From Bostrychus sinensis (Eukaryota > Chordata > Actinopteri > Gobiiformes > Eleotridae), in assembly GCA_020698575.1 (NCBI GenBank), contig CM036247.1, positions 1,938,903 through 2,002,902 of the forward strand: a stretch of 64,000 bases of DNA, given 5' to 3'. Position numbers and translations under genes: made by a program. Below the pieces are notes generated by a model. The model saw only the letters and a program-made list of their open reading frames with translations. It searched no databases and was not told the origin of the DNA. Numbering within the stretch: position 1 is the first letter of the stretch; each line of letters begins with the position of its first letter. Below, one piece after another: positions 38,201 through 44,659 of this stretch.

Positions 38201-41200
38201 GGACTAAACCAGGACTAAACCAGGTCTAAACCAGGACTAAACCAGGTCTAAACCAGGACTAAACCAGGACTAAACCAGGACTAAACCAGGTCTAAACCAG
38301 GACTAAACCAGGTCTAAACCAGGACTAAACCAGGACTAAACCAGGTCTAAACCAGGTCTAAACCAGGACTAAACCAGGACTAAACCAGGTCTAAACCAGG
38401 ACTAAACCAGGTCTAAACCAGGTCTAAACCAGGACTAAACCAGGTCTGAACCAGGACTAAACCAGGACTAAACCAGGTCTAAACCAGGTCTAAACCAGGT
38501 CTAAACCAAGACTAAACCAGGTCTAAACCAGGTCTAAACCAGGTCTAAACCAAGACTAAACCAGGTCTAAAAACCAGGTCTAAACCAGGACTAAACCAGG
38601 TCTAAACCAGGTCTAAACCAGGACTAAACCAGGACTAAACCAGGACTAAACCAGGTCTAAACCAGGTCTAAACCAAGACTAAACCAGGTCTAAACCAGGT
38701 CTAAACCAGGTCTAAACCAAGACTAAACCAGGTCTAAAAACCAGGTCTAAACCAGGTCTAAACCAGGTCTAAACCAGGTCTAAACCAAGACTAAACCAGG
38801 TCTAAACCAGGTCTAAACCAGATCTAAACCAGGTCTAAACCAGGTCTAAACCAGGTCTAAACCAGGACTAAACCAGGTCTAAACCAGGACTAAACCAGGA
38901 CTAAACCAGGACTAAACCAGGACTAAACCAGGTCTAGCCCAGGTCTGAACCGGGTCCTCACCAGGGGGTCCAGGAGCAGGGCGGGGCTCCTCCGGATGAA
39001 GGCCAGGTGAGAGTCTGCCCCGGGACGTTTCTGTGGGCGACACTGCTCCCTCTGCTGGCAGCTCAGGACGTAGCAGCGGCCCTCGAAGAGCCAGACCAGG
39101 TCGGCCCAGGGCAGCTCGCACCCGGCCTGGACGCAGCGGGACAGAGAGGACGCCCCCGGGACCCGCGCGATACCCCCCCGGTCCAGCAGGGGGGGCAGCA
39201 CCGAGGACGGGAACGAGGGGCCCTGCCAGCACCGGGACGGGACCGAGACTGAGGAGGAGACGGAACAGTTCACACTCACAGTAAGAATCAAAACATAATA
39301 AAAATATAATCAAAATATAATCAAAATATAATCAAAAAAATCTATATATATATAAAACCAGGACTGCAGAGGCCCTTTGCTAGAACCTGGTTTAGTTTTA
39401 GTTCAGGGTAAGTTCAGGTTCACTTTGAGGAAACTCAGAGTTAGTCGTCATGGTAACAGACTCCACACAGCTGCTCTGGTCTGGGGCGGGGTCAGGTTTG
39501 GTTTAGAGACCGGACTCTGGGGCGGGGTCAGGTTTGGGTTAGAGACCGGACTCTGGGGCGGGGTCAGGTTTGGGTTAGAGACCGGACTCTGGGGCGGGGT
39601 CAGGTTTGGTTTAGAGACCGGACTCTGGGGCGGGGTCAGGTTTGGTTTAGAGACCGGACTCTGGGGCGGGGTCAGGTCTGGGTTAGAGACCGGACTCTGG
39701 GGCGGGGTCAGGTCTGGGTTAGAGACCGGACTCTGGGGCGGGGTCAGGTTTGGGTTAGAGACCGGACTCTGGGGCGGGGTCAGGTTTGGGTTAGAGACCG
39801 GACTCTGGGGCGGGGTCAGGTTTGGGTTAGAGACCGGACTCTGGGGCGGGGTCAGGTTTGGTTTAGAGACTGAGAAACCAACTTGGACCAATCAGCTGTG
39901 AGGGAAATGTCATGTGACTCATCTTCTCCTCAACTTTTTGTTCTGGGCCTCAGTTTATTTCACTTTAACAGATCTAAGCCAGGACTAAACCAGGACTAAA
40001 CCAAGACTAAACCAGGTCTAAACCAGGACTAAACCAGATCTAAACCAGGTCTAAACCAGGACTAAACCAGGACTAAACCAGAACTAAACCAGGTCTAAAC
40101 CAGGTCTAAACCAGAACTAAACCAGGTCTAAACCAGGTCTAAACCAGAACTAAACCAGGTCTAAACCAGGACTAAACCAGAACTAAACCAGGTCTAAACC
40201 AGGACTAAACCAGATCTAAACCAGGACTAAACCAGAACTAAACCAGGTCTAAACCAGGACTAAACCAGGTCTAAACCAGGTCTAAACCAGGTCTAAACCA
40301 GGACTAAACCAGGACTAAACCAGAACTAAACCAGATCTAAACCAGGACTAAACCAGAACTAAACCAGAACTAAACCAGGACTAAACCAGGTCTAAACCAG
40401 GACTAAACTAGGTCTAAACCAGAACTAAACCAGGTCTAAACCAGGACTAAACCAGAACTAAACCAGGTCTAAACCAGGACTAAACCAGATCTAAACCAGG
40501 ACTAAACCAGAACTAAACCAGGTCTAAACCAGGACTAAACCAGAACTAAACCAGGTCTAAACCAGGTCTAAACCAGGACTAAACCAGGTCTAAACCAGAA
40601 CTAAACCAGGTCTAAACCAGGACTAAACCAGAACTAAACCAGGTCTAAACCAGGACTAAACCAGATCTAAACCAGGACTAAACCAGAACTAAACCAGGTC
40701 TAAACCAGGACTAAACCAGGTCTAAACCAGGACTAAACTAGGTCTAAACCAGAACTAAACCAGGTCTAAACCAGGACTAAACCAGAACTAAACCAGGTCT
40801 AAACCAGGACTAAACCAAGACTAAACCAGGTCTAAACCAGGTCTAAACCAGGTCTAAACCAGGACTAAACCAGATCTAAACCAGGTCTAAACCAGGACTA
40901 AACCAGGACTAAACCAGAACTAAACCAGGTCTAAACCAGGTCTAAACCAGGACTAAACCAGGTCTAAACCAGAACTAAACCAGGTCTAAACCAGGACTAA
41001 ACCAGAACTAAACCAGGTCTAAACCAGGACTAAACCAGATCTAAACCAGGACTAAACCAGAACTAAACCAGGTCTAAACCAGGACTAAACCAGGTCTAAA
41101 CCAGGACTAAACTAGGTCTAAACCAGAACTAAACCAGGTCTAAACCAGGACTAAACCAGAACTAAACCAGGTCTAAACCAGGACTAAACCAGATCTAAAC

Positions 41201-42439
41201 CAGGACTAAACCAGAACTAAACCAGGTCTAAACCAGGACTAAACCAGATCTAAGCCAGGACTAAACCAGGACTAAACCAGATCTAAACCAGAACTAAACC
41301 AGGACTAAACCAGGACTAAACCAGGTCTAAACCAGGTCTAAACCAGAACTAAACCAGAACTAAACCAGGACTAAACCAGGACTAAACCAGGACTAAACCA
41401 GGTCTAAACCAGGACTAAACCAGGTCTAAACCAGGTCTAAACCAGGACTAAACCAGAACTAAACCAGGACTAAACCAGGTCTAAACCAGGACTAAACCAG
41501 AACTAAACCAGAACTAAACCAGGTCTAAACCAGGACTAAACCAGGACTAAACCAGGTCTAAACCAGGACTAAACCAGGTCTAAACCAGGACTAAACCAGA
41601 ACTAAACCAGGACTAAACCAGGACTAAACCAGGTCTAAACCAGAACTAAACCAGAACTAAACCAGGACTAAACCAGGACTAAACCAGGACTAAACCAGGT
41701 CTAAACCAGGACTAAACCAGGTCTAAACCAGGTCTAAACCAGGACTAAACCAGAACTAAACCAGGACTAAACCAGGTCTAAACCAGGACTAAACCAGGTC
41801 TAAACCAGGACTAAACCAGAACTAAACCAGAACTAAACCAGGTCTAAACCAGGACTAAACCAGGACTAAACCAGGTCTAAACCAGGACTAAACCAGGTCT
41901 AAACCAGGACTAAACCAGAACTAAACCAGGACTAAACCAGGACTAAACCAGAACTAAACCAGGTCTAAACCAGAACTAAACCAGGTCTAAACCAGAACTA
42001 AACCAGGGCTAAATCAGGACTAAACCAGGTCTAAACCAGGTCTAAACCAGAACTAAACCAGGACTAAACCAGATCTAAACCAGGACTAAACCAGGACTAA
42101 ACCAGGTCTAAACCCAGTCCTGGGAGAGTAGCACCAGCGTAAGGGGAAGTGGGGGAAGTGTCTTGCCCAAGGACACAGCAGCAGTAAGAACTGAGGGGGA
42201 ATCGAACCACCAACCTCAGTGGACTTCCTGCTCTGAACTCTGCCGCCTCTGTTATTTTTACTGAAAGAACACGACTTAAAAAGTGTAAAAAGCAAGTGTT
42301 GTACAAAAACCAAAAATAAAAACATTAGATATATTTTTAGATTAAAATAGCTTAGAGGTAAAAGTGGCCCCTGGTTTCTGTTTTTACCTTGGACAAAGAG
42401 GAGCAGCAGAAGAAGAGCAGCCTCCCACATGGTCTCCAT
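9812..42439 (-). CDS. kiaa0319: KIAA0319 homologue, PKD/MANSC type I membrane protein, complete 18-exon gene
   Basis: Coding exons in transcript order: 42439-42388, 39248-38962, 37780-37654, 35474-35317, 35207-35072, 34989-34918, 31926-31828, 31761-31617, 25328-25180, 22906-22725, 20819-20681, 20593-20541, 15833-15727, 14513-14377, 13537-13415, 13339-13249, 13156-13065, 9969-9812. All junctions are GT/AG and every phase matches; they total 2307 nt, 768 residues plus stop. Order: signal peptide (1-17), MANSC (about 20-110), Ser/Thr/Pro linker (113-310), two PKD domains (about 320-405 and 425-512), juxtamembrane region, cysteine module (about 615-655), one membrane helix (about 660-682), cytoplasmic tail. 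The tail motif IKHRSTEHNSSLM and TKYTILDN identify KIAA0319 rather than KIAA0319L. The family acts at the plasma membrane in neuronal migration and axon growth. Human KIAA0319 has about 1072 residues and five PKD domains; here the first three are absent. Paralogue choice is slightly uncertain because some stretches (CDPFW, LLKSEL) look like KIAA0319L. Confidence 0.9.
10059..10396 (+). mobile_element. tRNA-derived SINE
   Basis: Head 10061-10126 has an A box (TAGCTCAGTAGGCAGAGCA) and a B-box-like GGTTGGCAATTCAATCC, i.e. RNA polymerase III promoter remnants. The body carries GGAGGTGAAACCAGAGCCC and GGAAACCTACACAGACAC, typical of fish SINE cores. Lies in the last kiaa0319 intron, opposite to the gene. 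Confidence 0.65.
10560..13058. repeat. 22-bp minisatellite (ACCTACAGGTGTTCTTCAGTGA)
   Basis: About 113 copies with few variant positions (G/C in AGGTG/AGCTG; TTC/ATC; TGA/TAA). Blocks such as 10640-11000 and 11480-11830 repeat the same variant order, showing recent higher-order duplication. Ends about 8 bp from the donor of kiaa0319 exon 17. Confidence 0.97.
13065..13156 (-). CDS. kiaa0319: kiaa0319 exon 17 (cytoplasmic, basic)
   Basis: Encodes KRQSKVRKKTKYTILDNVDE, then QERVELRPKF. Nearly identical to human KTKYTILDNMDEQERMELRPK. Acceptor TTTCAG, donor GTGAGT. A 2.5-kb 22-bp minisatellite starts about 8 bp downstream. Confidence 0.9.
13249..13339 (-). CDS. kiaa0319: kiaa0319 exon 16 (transmembrane helix)
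   Basis: Encodes EWRVLYVILSSF, then ILVIVILSLGWTFMCCCR. About 23 hydrophobic residues ending in three cysteines (possible palmitoylation) and basic residues, so the C-terminus faces the cytoplasm. Acceptor CGTCAG, donor GTCAGC. Confidence 0.9.
13415..13537 (-). CDS. kiaa0319: kiaa0319 exon 15 (cysteine-rich module)
   Basis: Encodes CLLQCSGRGQCDPITKLCLC, then DPFWTENPIRRYLGDGESNC. This EGF-like module with six cysteines lies just outside the membrane and matches human CLLKCSGHGHCDPLTKRCIC. Acceptor GGACAG, donor GTGAGT. Confidence 0.9.
13593..14114. mobile_element. foldback hAT-like element with GTATC microsatellite
   Basis: Ends CTAGTGCTGTAACGATAC and GTATCGTTACATCTCTAG are inverted repeats; the interior holds AT-rich DNA and a (GTATC)n run near 14055-14087. 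Non-coding. In the intron between exons 14 and 15. Confidence 0.6.
14377..14513 (-). CDS. kiaa0319: kiaa0319 exon 14 (juxtamembrane)
   Basis: Encodes STVLRFSVRTPSGPV, then LLKSELLKEKSDFLLFRALR and VDT. EK.DFLLF..LRVDT is a conserved KIAA0319 family stretch. Acceptor TCCCAG, donor GTGAGT. Confidence 0.85.
14547..15716. repeat. 11-bp minisatellite CTAAACCAGGT/CTAAACCAGGA
   Basis: About 106 copies with 10-bp variants (CTAACCAGGT) towards the right end. Fills kiaa0319 intron 13 from about 10 bp after the donor of exon 13. Confidence 0.97.
15727..15833 (-). CDS. kiaa0319: kiaa0319 exon 13 (juxtamembrane)
   Basis: Encodes VSVSQRDTVVSQISALLHVS, then TSDVQLRALYGRGRV; aligns without gaps to the human Q.KDTLVRQLAVLL.V region. 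Acceptor TCTCAG, donor GTAACT. The 1.2-kb 11-bp array begins about 10 bp past the donor. Confidence 0.8.
15900..16036. repeat. 14-bp repeat CATTCACTCTTTCA
   Basis: About ten copies, alternating CATTCACT and CATTCTCT. In kiaa0319 intron 12. Confidence 0.9.
16145..16720. mobile_element. LINE 3'-end fragments
   Basis: 16160-16270 (GTGACAGTGCAGATTAATGA) and 16550-16720 (TGTAAAGCACTTTGAATTGC, ending AATAAACTTGCCTTGCC) are the characteristic 3' tails of fish LINEs. Nothing coding remains. The following 16720-18270 is AT-rich and I recognise nothing firm in it. Confidence 0.45.
18273..18733. mobile_element. 461-bp non-autonomous element, TIR TTATAATTA.GGCTGCA
   Basis: Left TTATAATTAGGGCTGCA and right TGCAGCCTTAATTATAA form near-perfect 17-bp inverted ends. 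The interior has ATATCAC/ATATCG subterminal repeats, as in fish hAT MITEs. It abuts the next element directly. Confidence 0.7.
18734..19497. mobile_element. 764-bp palindromic TIR element carrying inverted first-exon fragments
   Basis: Ends TAGCCCCTTTTCACG..ACGTCAGACAACTTCCGTTTT and the inverse at 19460-19497. The right arm (minus strand, 19460-19255) encodes MRRWDVSSFPVLLLASIEFT, then RSKHEKGYTFFIEGYLFDYE followed by donor AAG|GTAAGTG. The left arm (plus strand, 18805-18866) holds a diverged, deleted copy reading RSKLAKGY-stop-FFNEGYLDYE plus GTGAGTG. The peptide resembles N-termini of IS4EU/ISL2EU-type transposon proteins, but that is uncertain. Confidence 0.6.
19759..20486 (+). mobile_element. 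hAT-like non-autonomous element with long internal foldback, copy 1
   Basis: Starts CAGCGGTTCCCAAAGTGGGG and ends ACTTTGGGAATGGCT (hAT-type ends). Inside, two long inverted arms (ATCTCAAGTTTT ... AAAACTTGAGAT; CTCAAGGCA ... TGCCTTGAG) form a large hairpin. Other copies: 47204-47991, 57584-58298 and a fragment at 43855. Confidence 0.7.
20541..20593 (-). CDS. kiaa0319: kiaa0319 exon 12 (juxtamembrane)
   Basis: A 53-bp exon, EPGGGEEVELEMQVCVSQ, corresponding to human P..VELTLQVGVGQ. Acceptor CCGTAG, donor GTGAGT. Confidence 0.78.
20681..20819 (-). CDS. kiaa0319: kiaa0319 exon 11 (second half of PKD5)
   Basis: Encodes DVLYGSETQSSLFLVNLVEG, then YLFQLRVTDAQGR and ATATVEVQP. Equal in length to the human segment and very similar (NLVEG, LRVTD.QG, TATVEVQP). 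Acceptor GTGCAG, donor GTACC. Confidence 0.88.
20826..22705. repeat. 11/12-bp minisatellite AACCAGGGCTG/AACCAGGTCTA/AACCAGGACTA
   Basis: About 165 copies. Repeated variant strings (for example 21060-21360 and 21545-21870) show duplicated blocks of about 490 bp. Fills kiaa0319 intron 10 from about 20 bp after its donor. Confidence 0.97.
22725..22906 (-). CDS. kiaa0319: kiaa0319 exon 10 (first half of PKD5)
   Basis: Starts with an in-frame 12-bp tandem repeat (RSPL three times), then VPVAHAGGSHTLVLPNNSL and LWTRDSQSPAAG. AGG.H.LVLPNNS and RD.QSPAAG are hallmarks of the last PKD domain in KIAA0319. Acceptor CCGCAG, donor GTCAGT; phase 1 in, 0 out. Confidence 0.85.
22993..23376. repeat. 11-bp minisatellite CTAAACCAGGA/GT
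   Basis: About 35 copies in kiaa0319 intron 9 on the acceptor side; same family as the other AACCAGG arrays, with AACCAGAAC variants. Confidence 0.95.
23458..25170. repeat. 23-bp minisatellite (CTGTAACTCCTCCCACCTCC core)
   Basis: About 74 copies with shorter CTGTCTTCACTTCC variants. On the transcript strand it reads CAGGGAGGTGGGAGGAG, G-rich and donor-like. It runs directly into the donor of kiaa0319 exon 9, whose own boundary (TGCAGGGAG|GTGAGAG) resembles the unit. Confidence 0.97.
25180..25328 (-). CDS. kiaa0319: kiaa0319 exon 9 (second half of PKD4-like domain)
   Basis: Encodes GPGGVTLDGADEAVAWVSGL, then GRFSFRLTVTDQQGATDS. FRLTVTD is the C-terminal PKD strand and DQQG is PKD4-like. The acceptor tract is made of a 12-bp minisatellite and the donor (GGGAG|GTGAGA) is directly followed by a 23-bp minisatellite. 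Confidence 0.85.
25332..25616. repeat. 12-bp minisatellite GGGACAAGAGGA/CA
   Basis: About 24 copies immediately intron-side of the exon 9 acceptor. In the transcript it is a polypyrimidine-rich CTCTTGTCCCTC run continuous with the acceptor CCCCGCAG. Confidence 0.96.
25733..26231. repeat. 11-bp minisatellite CTAAACCAGGA/CTAATCCAGGA
   Basis: About 45 copies in kiaa0319 intron 8, with a CTAATCC variant not common elsewhere. 26232-26815 is AT-rich with no recognised feature. Confidence 0.95.
27042..27526. repeat. 27-bp minisatellite (CCCCTGGACCCCTACCTCAC core)
   Basis: About 18 copies. The unit is a multiple of three, so frames stay open across it; these are not genes. Confidence 0.95.
27585..27835 (+). 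mobile_element. LINE 3'-end fragment
   Basis: GGTTTCTGCTTTTTATTCCC, then GGGTTTTTTAGGAGTTTTTC and an AAATAAAACTGAACTGAATTGAATT tail, the standard 3' terminus of a fish LINE family. Confidence 0.55.
28297..28590 (+). repeat. 300-bp direct duplication, copy A
   Basis: Nearly identical to 32006-32320: hAT-like end, unique AT-rich sequence, (TAC)n at 28430-28500, then GCTCTGACCTTACCTCACTA and ACAGTCCTGGATCCATCCTG. The two copies are in direct orientation 3.7 kb apart. Confidence 0.85.
28584..31612. repeat. 11-bp minisatellite GGTTCAGTCCT/GGTTCAGTCCC
   Basis: About 270 copies with 17-bp GGTCCTGGTTCAGTCCT forms. Relative to the AACCAGG arrays it is the inverse orientation and a TTCAG variant. Ends within 4 bp of the donor of kiaa0319 exon 8. 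Confidence 0.97.
31617..31761 (-). CDS. kiaa0319: kiaa0319 exon 8 (first half of PKD domain, PKD4-like)
   Basis: Encodes APVAVAGPERVLSLPL..VILDGSKSSDDTGIVTYHWEKV. Clear PKD start (AVAGP, LDGS.SSDD, YHWE). AVAGP matches human PKD4 best, though the LPL stretch also resembles PKD2. Acceptor TCCCAG; donor CAG|GTACC, immediately followed by a 3-kb minisatellite. Confidence 0.85.
31828..31926 (-). CDS. kiaa0319: kiaa0319 exon 7 (poly-proline linker)
   Basis: Encodes ETVKAPPFSQTEPCSAP followed by a run of prolines and TSSTNS. The proline run comes from a CCT microsatellite inside the exon. Acceptor CCGCAG, donor GTACGG. Only 66 bp separate it from exon 8, where the human gene has the exons for PKD1-PKD3. 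Confidence 0.7.
32006..32350 (+). repeat. 300-bp direct duplication, copy B
   Basis: Same order as copy A, with (TAC)n at 32138-32221 and only four GGTTCAGTCCT units at its right edge. Lies upstream (transcript sense) of exon 7; copy A lies downstream of exon 8. Confidence 0.85.
32670..33018 (+). mobile_element. LINE reverse transcriptase C-terminal relic and 3' tail
   Basis: Plus-strand frame 32677-32812 reads KTPVKMFSKAVRLWNSDSEI, then KKSKSINAFKESVKF to a stop: the end of a LINE ORF2 (RLWNS...LK..KSI..FK). It is followed by a 3'UTR and an (AAAATGAAATG)n tail to 33018. 5'-truncated and dead. Confidence 0.6.
33019..34130. other. kiaa0319 intron 6, mostly unassigned
   Basis: Contains scattered AGACCAAGACC-type sequence (33040-33060, 33250-33310) typical of a fish interspersed repeat, an (AT)n/(ATAC)n stretch at 33826-33865, and otherwise AT-rich DNA without genes. 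Confidence 0.4.
34131..34665 (+). mobile_element. TIR element copy (3' truncated) with acidic coding relic
   Basis: Begins ACCTGTATTTTCTGGACTATAAG, the end sequence of the full copy at 60644, and is more than 90% similar through 34660, then stops without the right end. A plus-strand frame near 34362-34490 reads DAESDDSHAEEEAALRLPPE, then LAELFRSDTEDEEFKGFSD and stop, looking like the acidic N-terminus of a transposon protein. Confidence 0.65.
34799..34870. other. perfect 30-bp inverted repeat (hairpin) with 12-nt loop
   Basis: Arms 34799-34828 and 34841-34870 are exact reverse complements (CTTGACATGTTTCAGCCACT... / ...AGTGGCTGAAACATGTCAAG), loop TTCCTCAGCAGA. A related, imperfect sequence (GACTGCAGGAAGTGAGTGG, CGAAACATGTCA) occurs at 48020-48190, so this is likely a transposon-derived foldback in kiaa0319 intron 6. 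Confidence 0.8.
34918..34989 (-). CDS. kiaa0319: kiaa0319 exon 6 (linker)
   Basis: Short 72-bp exon read in the phase-1 frame as GSPLSVSLGNPVEPTTSPQR and onward. Low-complexity linker. Acceptor CTGCAG, donor GTACTG. A perfect 30-bp hairpin lies 47 bp inside the following intron. Confidence 0.65.
35072..35207 (-). CDS. kiaa0319: kiaa0319 exon 5 (Ser/Thr-rich linker)
   Basis: Encodes KTTQSSSASPSPNPTT... ending EINLNFTAS. Ser/Thr/Pro-rich, likely O-glycosylated, one N-glycosylation sequon (NFT). Acceptor TCACAG, donor GTACGA; 82-bp downstream intron. Confidence 0.7.
35317..35474 (-). CDS. kiaa0319: kiaa0319 exon 4 (acidic, Glu/Thr-rich linker)
   Basis: Encodes ELGMLEYPQSNEEPEPTDQP and continues Glu/Gln-rich to PLQTA, with candidate N-glycosylation sequons (NQS, NET). 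Found by phase continuity (phase 1 in, 0 out) and splice sites (TTCCAG / GTGAGT). Low-complexity extracellular linker, no domain. Confidence 0.7.
35475..37529. other. kiaa0319 intron 3, no recognised gene
   Basis: Two kilobases of unique-looking AT-rich DNA. A 90-codon plus-strand frame at 36037-36309 has no recognisable motif or splice context. 37200-37460 is GC-richer with several overlapping short frames and may be a retro-element fragment; no assignment. Confidence 0.3.
37530..37636. repeat. (ACAAT)n / AATAC microsatellite
   Basis: Pentanucleotide repeat, about 20 units with interruptions, ending about 20 bp from the exon 3 donor. Confidence 0.95.
37654..37780 (-). CDS. kiaa0319: kiaa0319 exon 3 (linker after MANSC)
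   Basis: Encodes SLVRGEPYSDRWGEY... and ends SKTDYDEP. It aligns loosely with the human segment LNRGSPSGIWGD...YSDDY, which supports KIAA0319 identity. Acidic and without cysteines. Donor GTAAGA, followed about 20 bp later by an AATAC microsatellite. Confidence 0.75.
37806..38935. repeat. 11-bp minisatellite CTAAACCAGGT/GA
   Basis: About 103 copies, some AACCAAGAC variants on the right. Fills kiaa0319 intron 2 to within about 25 bp of the exon 2 donor. Confidence 0.97.
38962..39248 (-). CDS. kiaa0319: kiaa0319 exon 2 (MANSC domain)
   Basis: Residues 18-113. Shows the MANSC signature WLFEGRCYVLSC with six cysteines (SRCW, CVQAGC, GRC, LSC, QC). Compared with the human domain as I recall it, two cysteines between the first core Cys and the WFEGRC motif are replaced (by Gly and Ala). 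Flanked by acceptor CCTCAG and donor GTGAGG. Confidence 0.85.
39475..39866. repeat. 36-bp GC-rich minisatellite with GGGGCGGGG core
   Basis: About 11 copies, each with GGGGCGGGGTCAGGTTTGGG then TTAGAGACCGGACTCT. Each unit carries an Sp1-type GC box and, with its neighbours, G-quadruplex potential. In intron 1 of kiaa0319. Open frames on both strands follow from the unit length. Confidence 0.96.
39966..42112. repeat. 11-bp minisatellite CTAAACCAGGT/GA/AA
   Basis: About 195 copies, with an AACCAGAAC variant recurring regularly; blocks of about 110 to 330 bp repeat. In kiaa0319 intron 1, about 270 bp from the donor, from which a SINE fragment separates it. Confidence 0.97.
42150..42250 (-). mobile_element. 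SINE fragment (tRNA-like B box)
   Basis: TTGCCCAAGGACACAGCAGC, then GGGGGAATCGAACCACCAAC, the complement of a tRNA-derived SINE head (B box GGTTCGATTCC on the minus strand). Confidence 0.5.
42388..42439 (-). CDS. kiaa0319: kiaa0319 coding exon 1 (signal peptide)
   Basis: Encodes METMWEAALLLLLLFVQ, a typical signal peptide with a Leu-rich core. Two in-frame ATGs lie 9 bp apart; I chose the first because a splice acceptor (TTTCAG) ends exactly before it, so the 5'UTR lies in a separate upstream exon. Donor GTAAAA; ends in phase 1. Confidence 0.85.
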
Positions 42440-43480
42440 CTGAAACGCTCACAGAGAAAGATAAATGTCATCCTCGACAAATGTCAAAGAGCACGATTTA
42501 ATCAAGATTTTTATTACATTTTTACAATTTTGACCTCAAAAGATAATTATAAACCTGGACCTTCTACTGTTTATTTTCTGTGTAAGCTTCAGTGCCATCT
42601 TTGTATTAACGCTGTCCGCTTTTTCTTACTTATATGATTTTATTTATAAAGCAGCACTGAGACTGTTTAGTTTTTTTTCTTTTTTTTTTCAGATTTCAGC
42701 ACCACGTCGTGAACAGCGCCGCCAGACTCCGCCCACGAGCAACAAAATCCTAAAAACAATAAAAAATAAACCAATTTCTTTCTCTAAAACCGTAAAAACT
42801 CACCACTGGGGTCTCATGAGGCCCGTGTATGACCCAGAGATCAACTCCTGTCGCAAAACTAACATTACAGCCTCAGATATGCGCAGGATTCTCAATAAAC
42901 CAACCAATATCCCAAACCAGGTTCAAAATACACAACTTTTCTAAGTTTTAAGGTTATTTTATTATATTTATACAAACCTAACAAAATTTTGTATTAGATA
43001 TTGAAATTAATCCGTGCTATTAAACATTCGGCTATATTTTTAATTTTGAAGATGATCCCCAAAACTAACGTTTTACTCATTTGTTGTGGCGTGTCCATGA
43101 CGCCGCTTTGACAACAACAGAAAATATAAAGCGAAATATAAAGCGTCTAAATCGATATAAAACACATTTTAACACATAATTTGGTGTATAAGGGCCGTGG
43201 AATGTACACTACACTGCTTCTCTGTCAAAATATTATGTTTTTGGTGAGTAAATTGCGTTTTAAAGAAATATAAAATAGCACGATTTTCCAGTTGGGTTCG
43301 CCGCGGTGACGTAGCACGCAAGGCGCGCCAACAGCGGCGTCGTTTCAGCCTCGAGCTCGCTCGAATAAAAAAAAAAACACCTCGTGGCTTTGTAATAATC
43401 TTAGTATTTACAGAGTGTTGGGCTCTGTTTGTTGTTTAATCGTAGAAATAAATGCGTAAAAGCCACAGAGGCAGCTTTAC
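42440..43480. other. kiaa0319 5'UTR intron (inferred)
   Basis: Between the acceptor before the ATG and the donor at 43480. CpG-bearing with GGCGCGCC near 43322. No arrays, in contrast to the coding introns. Confidence 0.35.
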
Positions 43481-43570
43481 CTGTGCGCGGGGCCCCAGGT
43501 CTGGCCCCGGAGCGGCCTCAGCACAAAGCCCGGCCCTGAGGCTCCATCAGGCCCAGAGAGAGAGGTTCTG
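43481..43570 (-). promoter_or_regulatory. kiaa0319: candidate kiaa0319 5'UTR exon and promoter CpG region
   Basis: On the minus strand a GC-rich segment ends in a donor GCACAG|GTAAAG at 43480, and the next usable acceptor (TTTCAG at 42440) sits exactly before the kiaa0319 ATG. The area 43480-43720 is CpG-rich. A second possible noncoding exon ends CCCCAGTG|GTGAGT near 42798. The transcription start cannot be placed from sequence; the upper bound is arbitrary. Confidence 0.4.
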
Positions 43571-43854
43571 ACCCGGCCCGTGCTCCGGAGAACGGTCCCG
43601 GTGCTTCATGAGCAGAAGGCTTTTATCAGGATGAAGGTCCTCTGTAATGAAGCCCGCAGCATCACTGACAGAGCCGCGGCGCATCCGGGAGATCCTTTCA
43701 CAATAAAACACCCACAGTGCTCTTGTAGCTGGGACTGTAAACAGCAATGTTCACCACAGAGCCACTGGTCTTAGACCTCAGTCCTGGACCTGGACCAGGA
43801 GCAGAGTTCTCAGAACCAGTATTCAAGCAAAAGCAGGTTACTGTTACTTTAAAT

Positions 43855-44049
43855 CAGCGTTTCCCAAAGTGGGGTCCTGGGCCCCCAGAGGCTGTCTATA
43901 TTAAGTACATAAAAATAAATTGAGTTTGAAATGCACTGTAAAAAACAATGCTGCAAAATCTCAAGGCAACAGGATCACACGAGATTTTTGAGTTTTGGTG
44001 ATCAACTCAAAATCTCAAGTTTTTAACAAATAATATTTTTTTACTCACC
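43855..44049 (+). mobile_element. hAT-like element fragment (left end only)
   Basis: CAGCGTTTCCCAAAGTGGGG and the first 190 bp of the 19759/47204 family, then an abrupt join to a Tc1 relic at 44050. Confidence 0.6.
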
Positions 44050-44542
44050 ATACCTGCTGTAAAGCATGGGGGTGGGAACATCATGCTTTGGGGCTGTTTT
44101 TCAGCAAAGGGACCAGGACGACTGATCCGTGTAAAGGAAAGAATGAATGGGGCCATGTATCGTCAGATTTTCAAAGGCATTGAAGATGAAACGTGGCTGG
44201 GTCTTTCAGCAGGACAATGATCCCAAACACACTGCCCGGGTAACGAAGGAGTGGCTTCGTAAGAAGCATTTCAAGGTCCTGGAGTGGACCTCTGTCATTG
44301 CCAACAAAGGGTATATAACAAAGTATTGAGATGAACTTTTGTTATTGACCAAATACTTATTTTCCACGACAATTTGCAAATAAATTCTTTAAAAATCAGA
44401 CAATGTGATTTTCTGGATTTTTTTTCTCATTTTGTCTCATAGTTGAGGTAAACCTATGATGAAAATTACAGGCCTCTCATCTTTTTAAGTGGGAGAACTT
44501 GCACAATTGGTGGCTGACTAAATACTTTTTTCCCCCTCTGTA
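44050..44542 (+). mobile_element. Tc1/mariner transposon relic (3' half)
   Basis: Frame-disrupted transposase end: PAVKHGGGNIMLWGCFSAKG, then after a frameshift GWVFQQDNDPKHTARVTKEW, both signature Tc1-like motifs (the second DDE aspartate lies in QQDNDPKH). It is followed by a 3' region with the TIR GTGGCTGACTAAATACTTTT and ends CCCCCTCTG-TA. The 5' half is missing; not functional. Confidence 0.8.
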
Positions 44543-44659
44543 GCTGGAGTCACGCCCCCTGCAGGACGCCCCCTGCAGGACGCTCTGTCTGCTGCAGAGC
44601 AGCTTCAGTTTCTGCTCCACCCTCGCTGTGTGAAGCAGAAACTGCAGGTGTTTCCTTTG

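Noticed and set aside
44050..44542. Functional Tc1 transposase
   Set aside because: Only the C-terminal half remains, frameshifted and without a left TIR.
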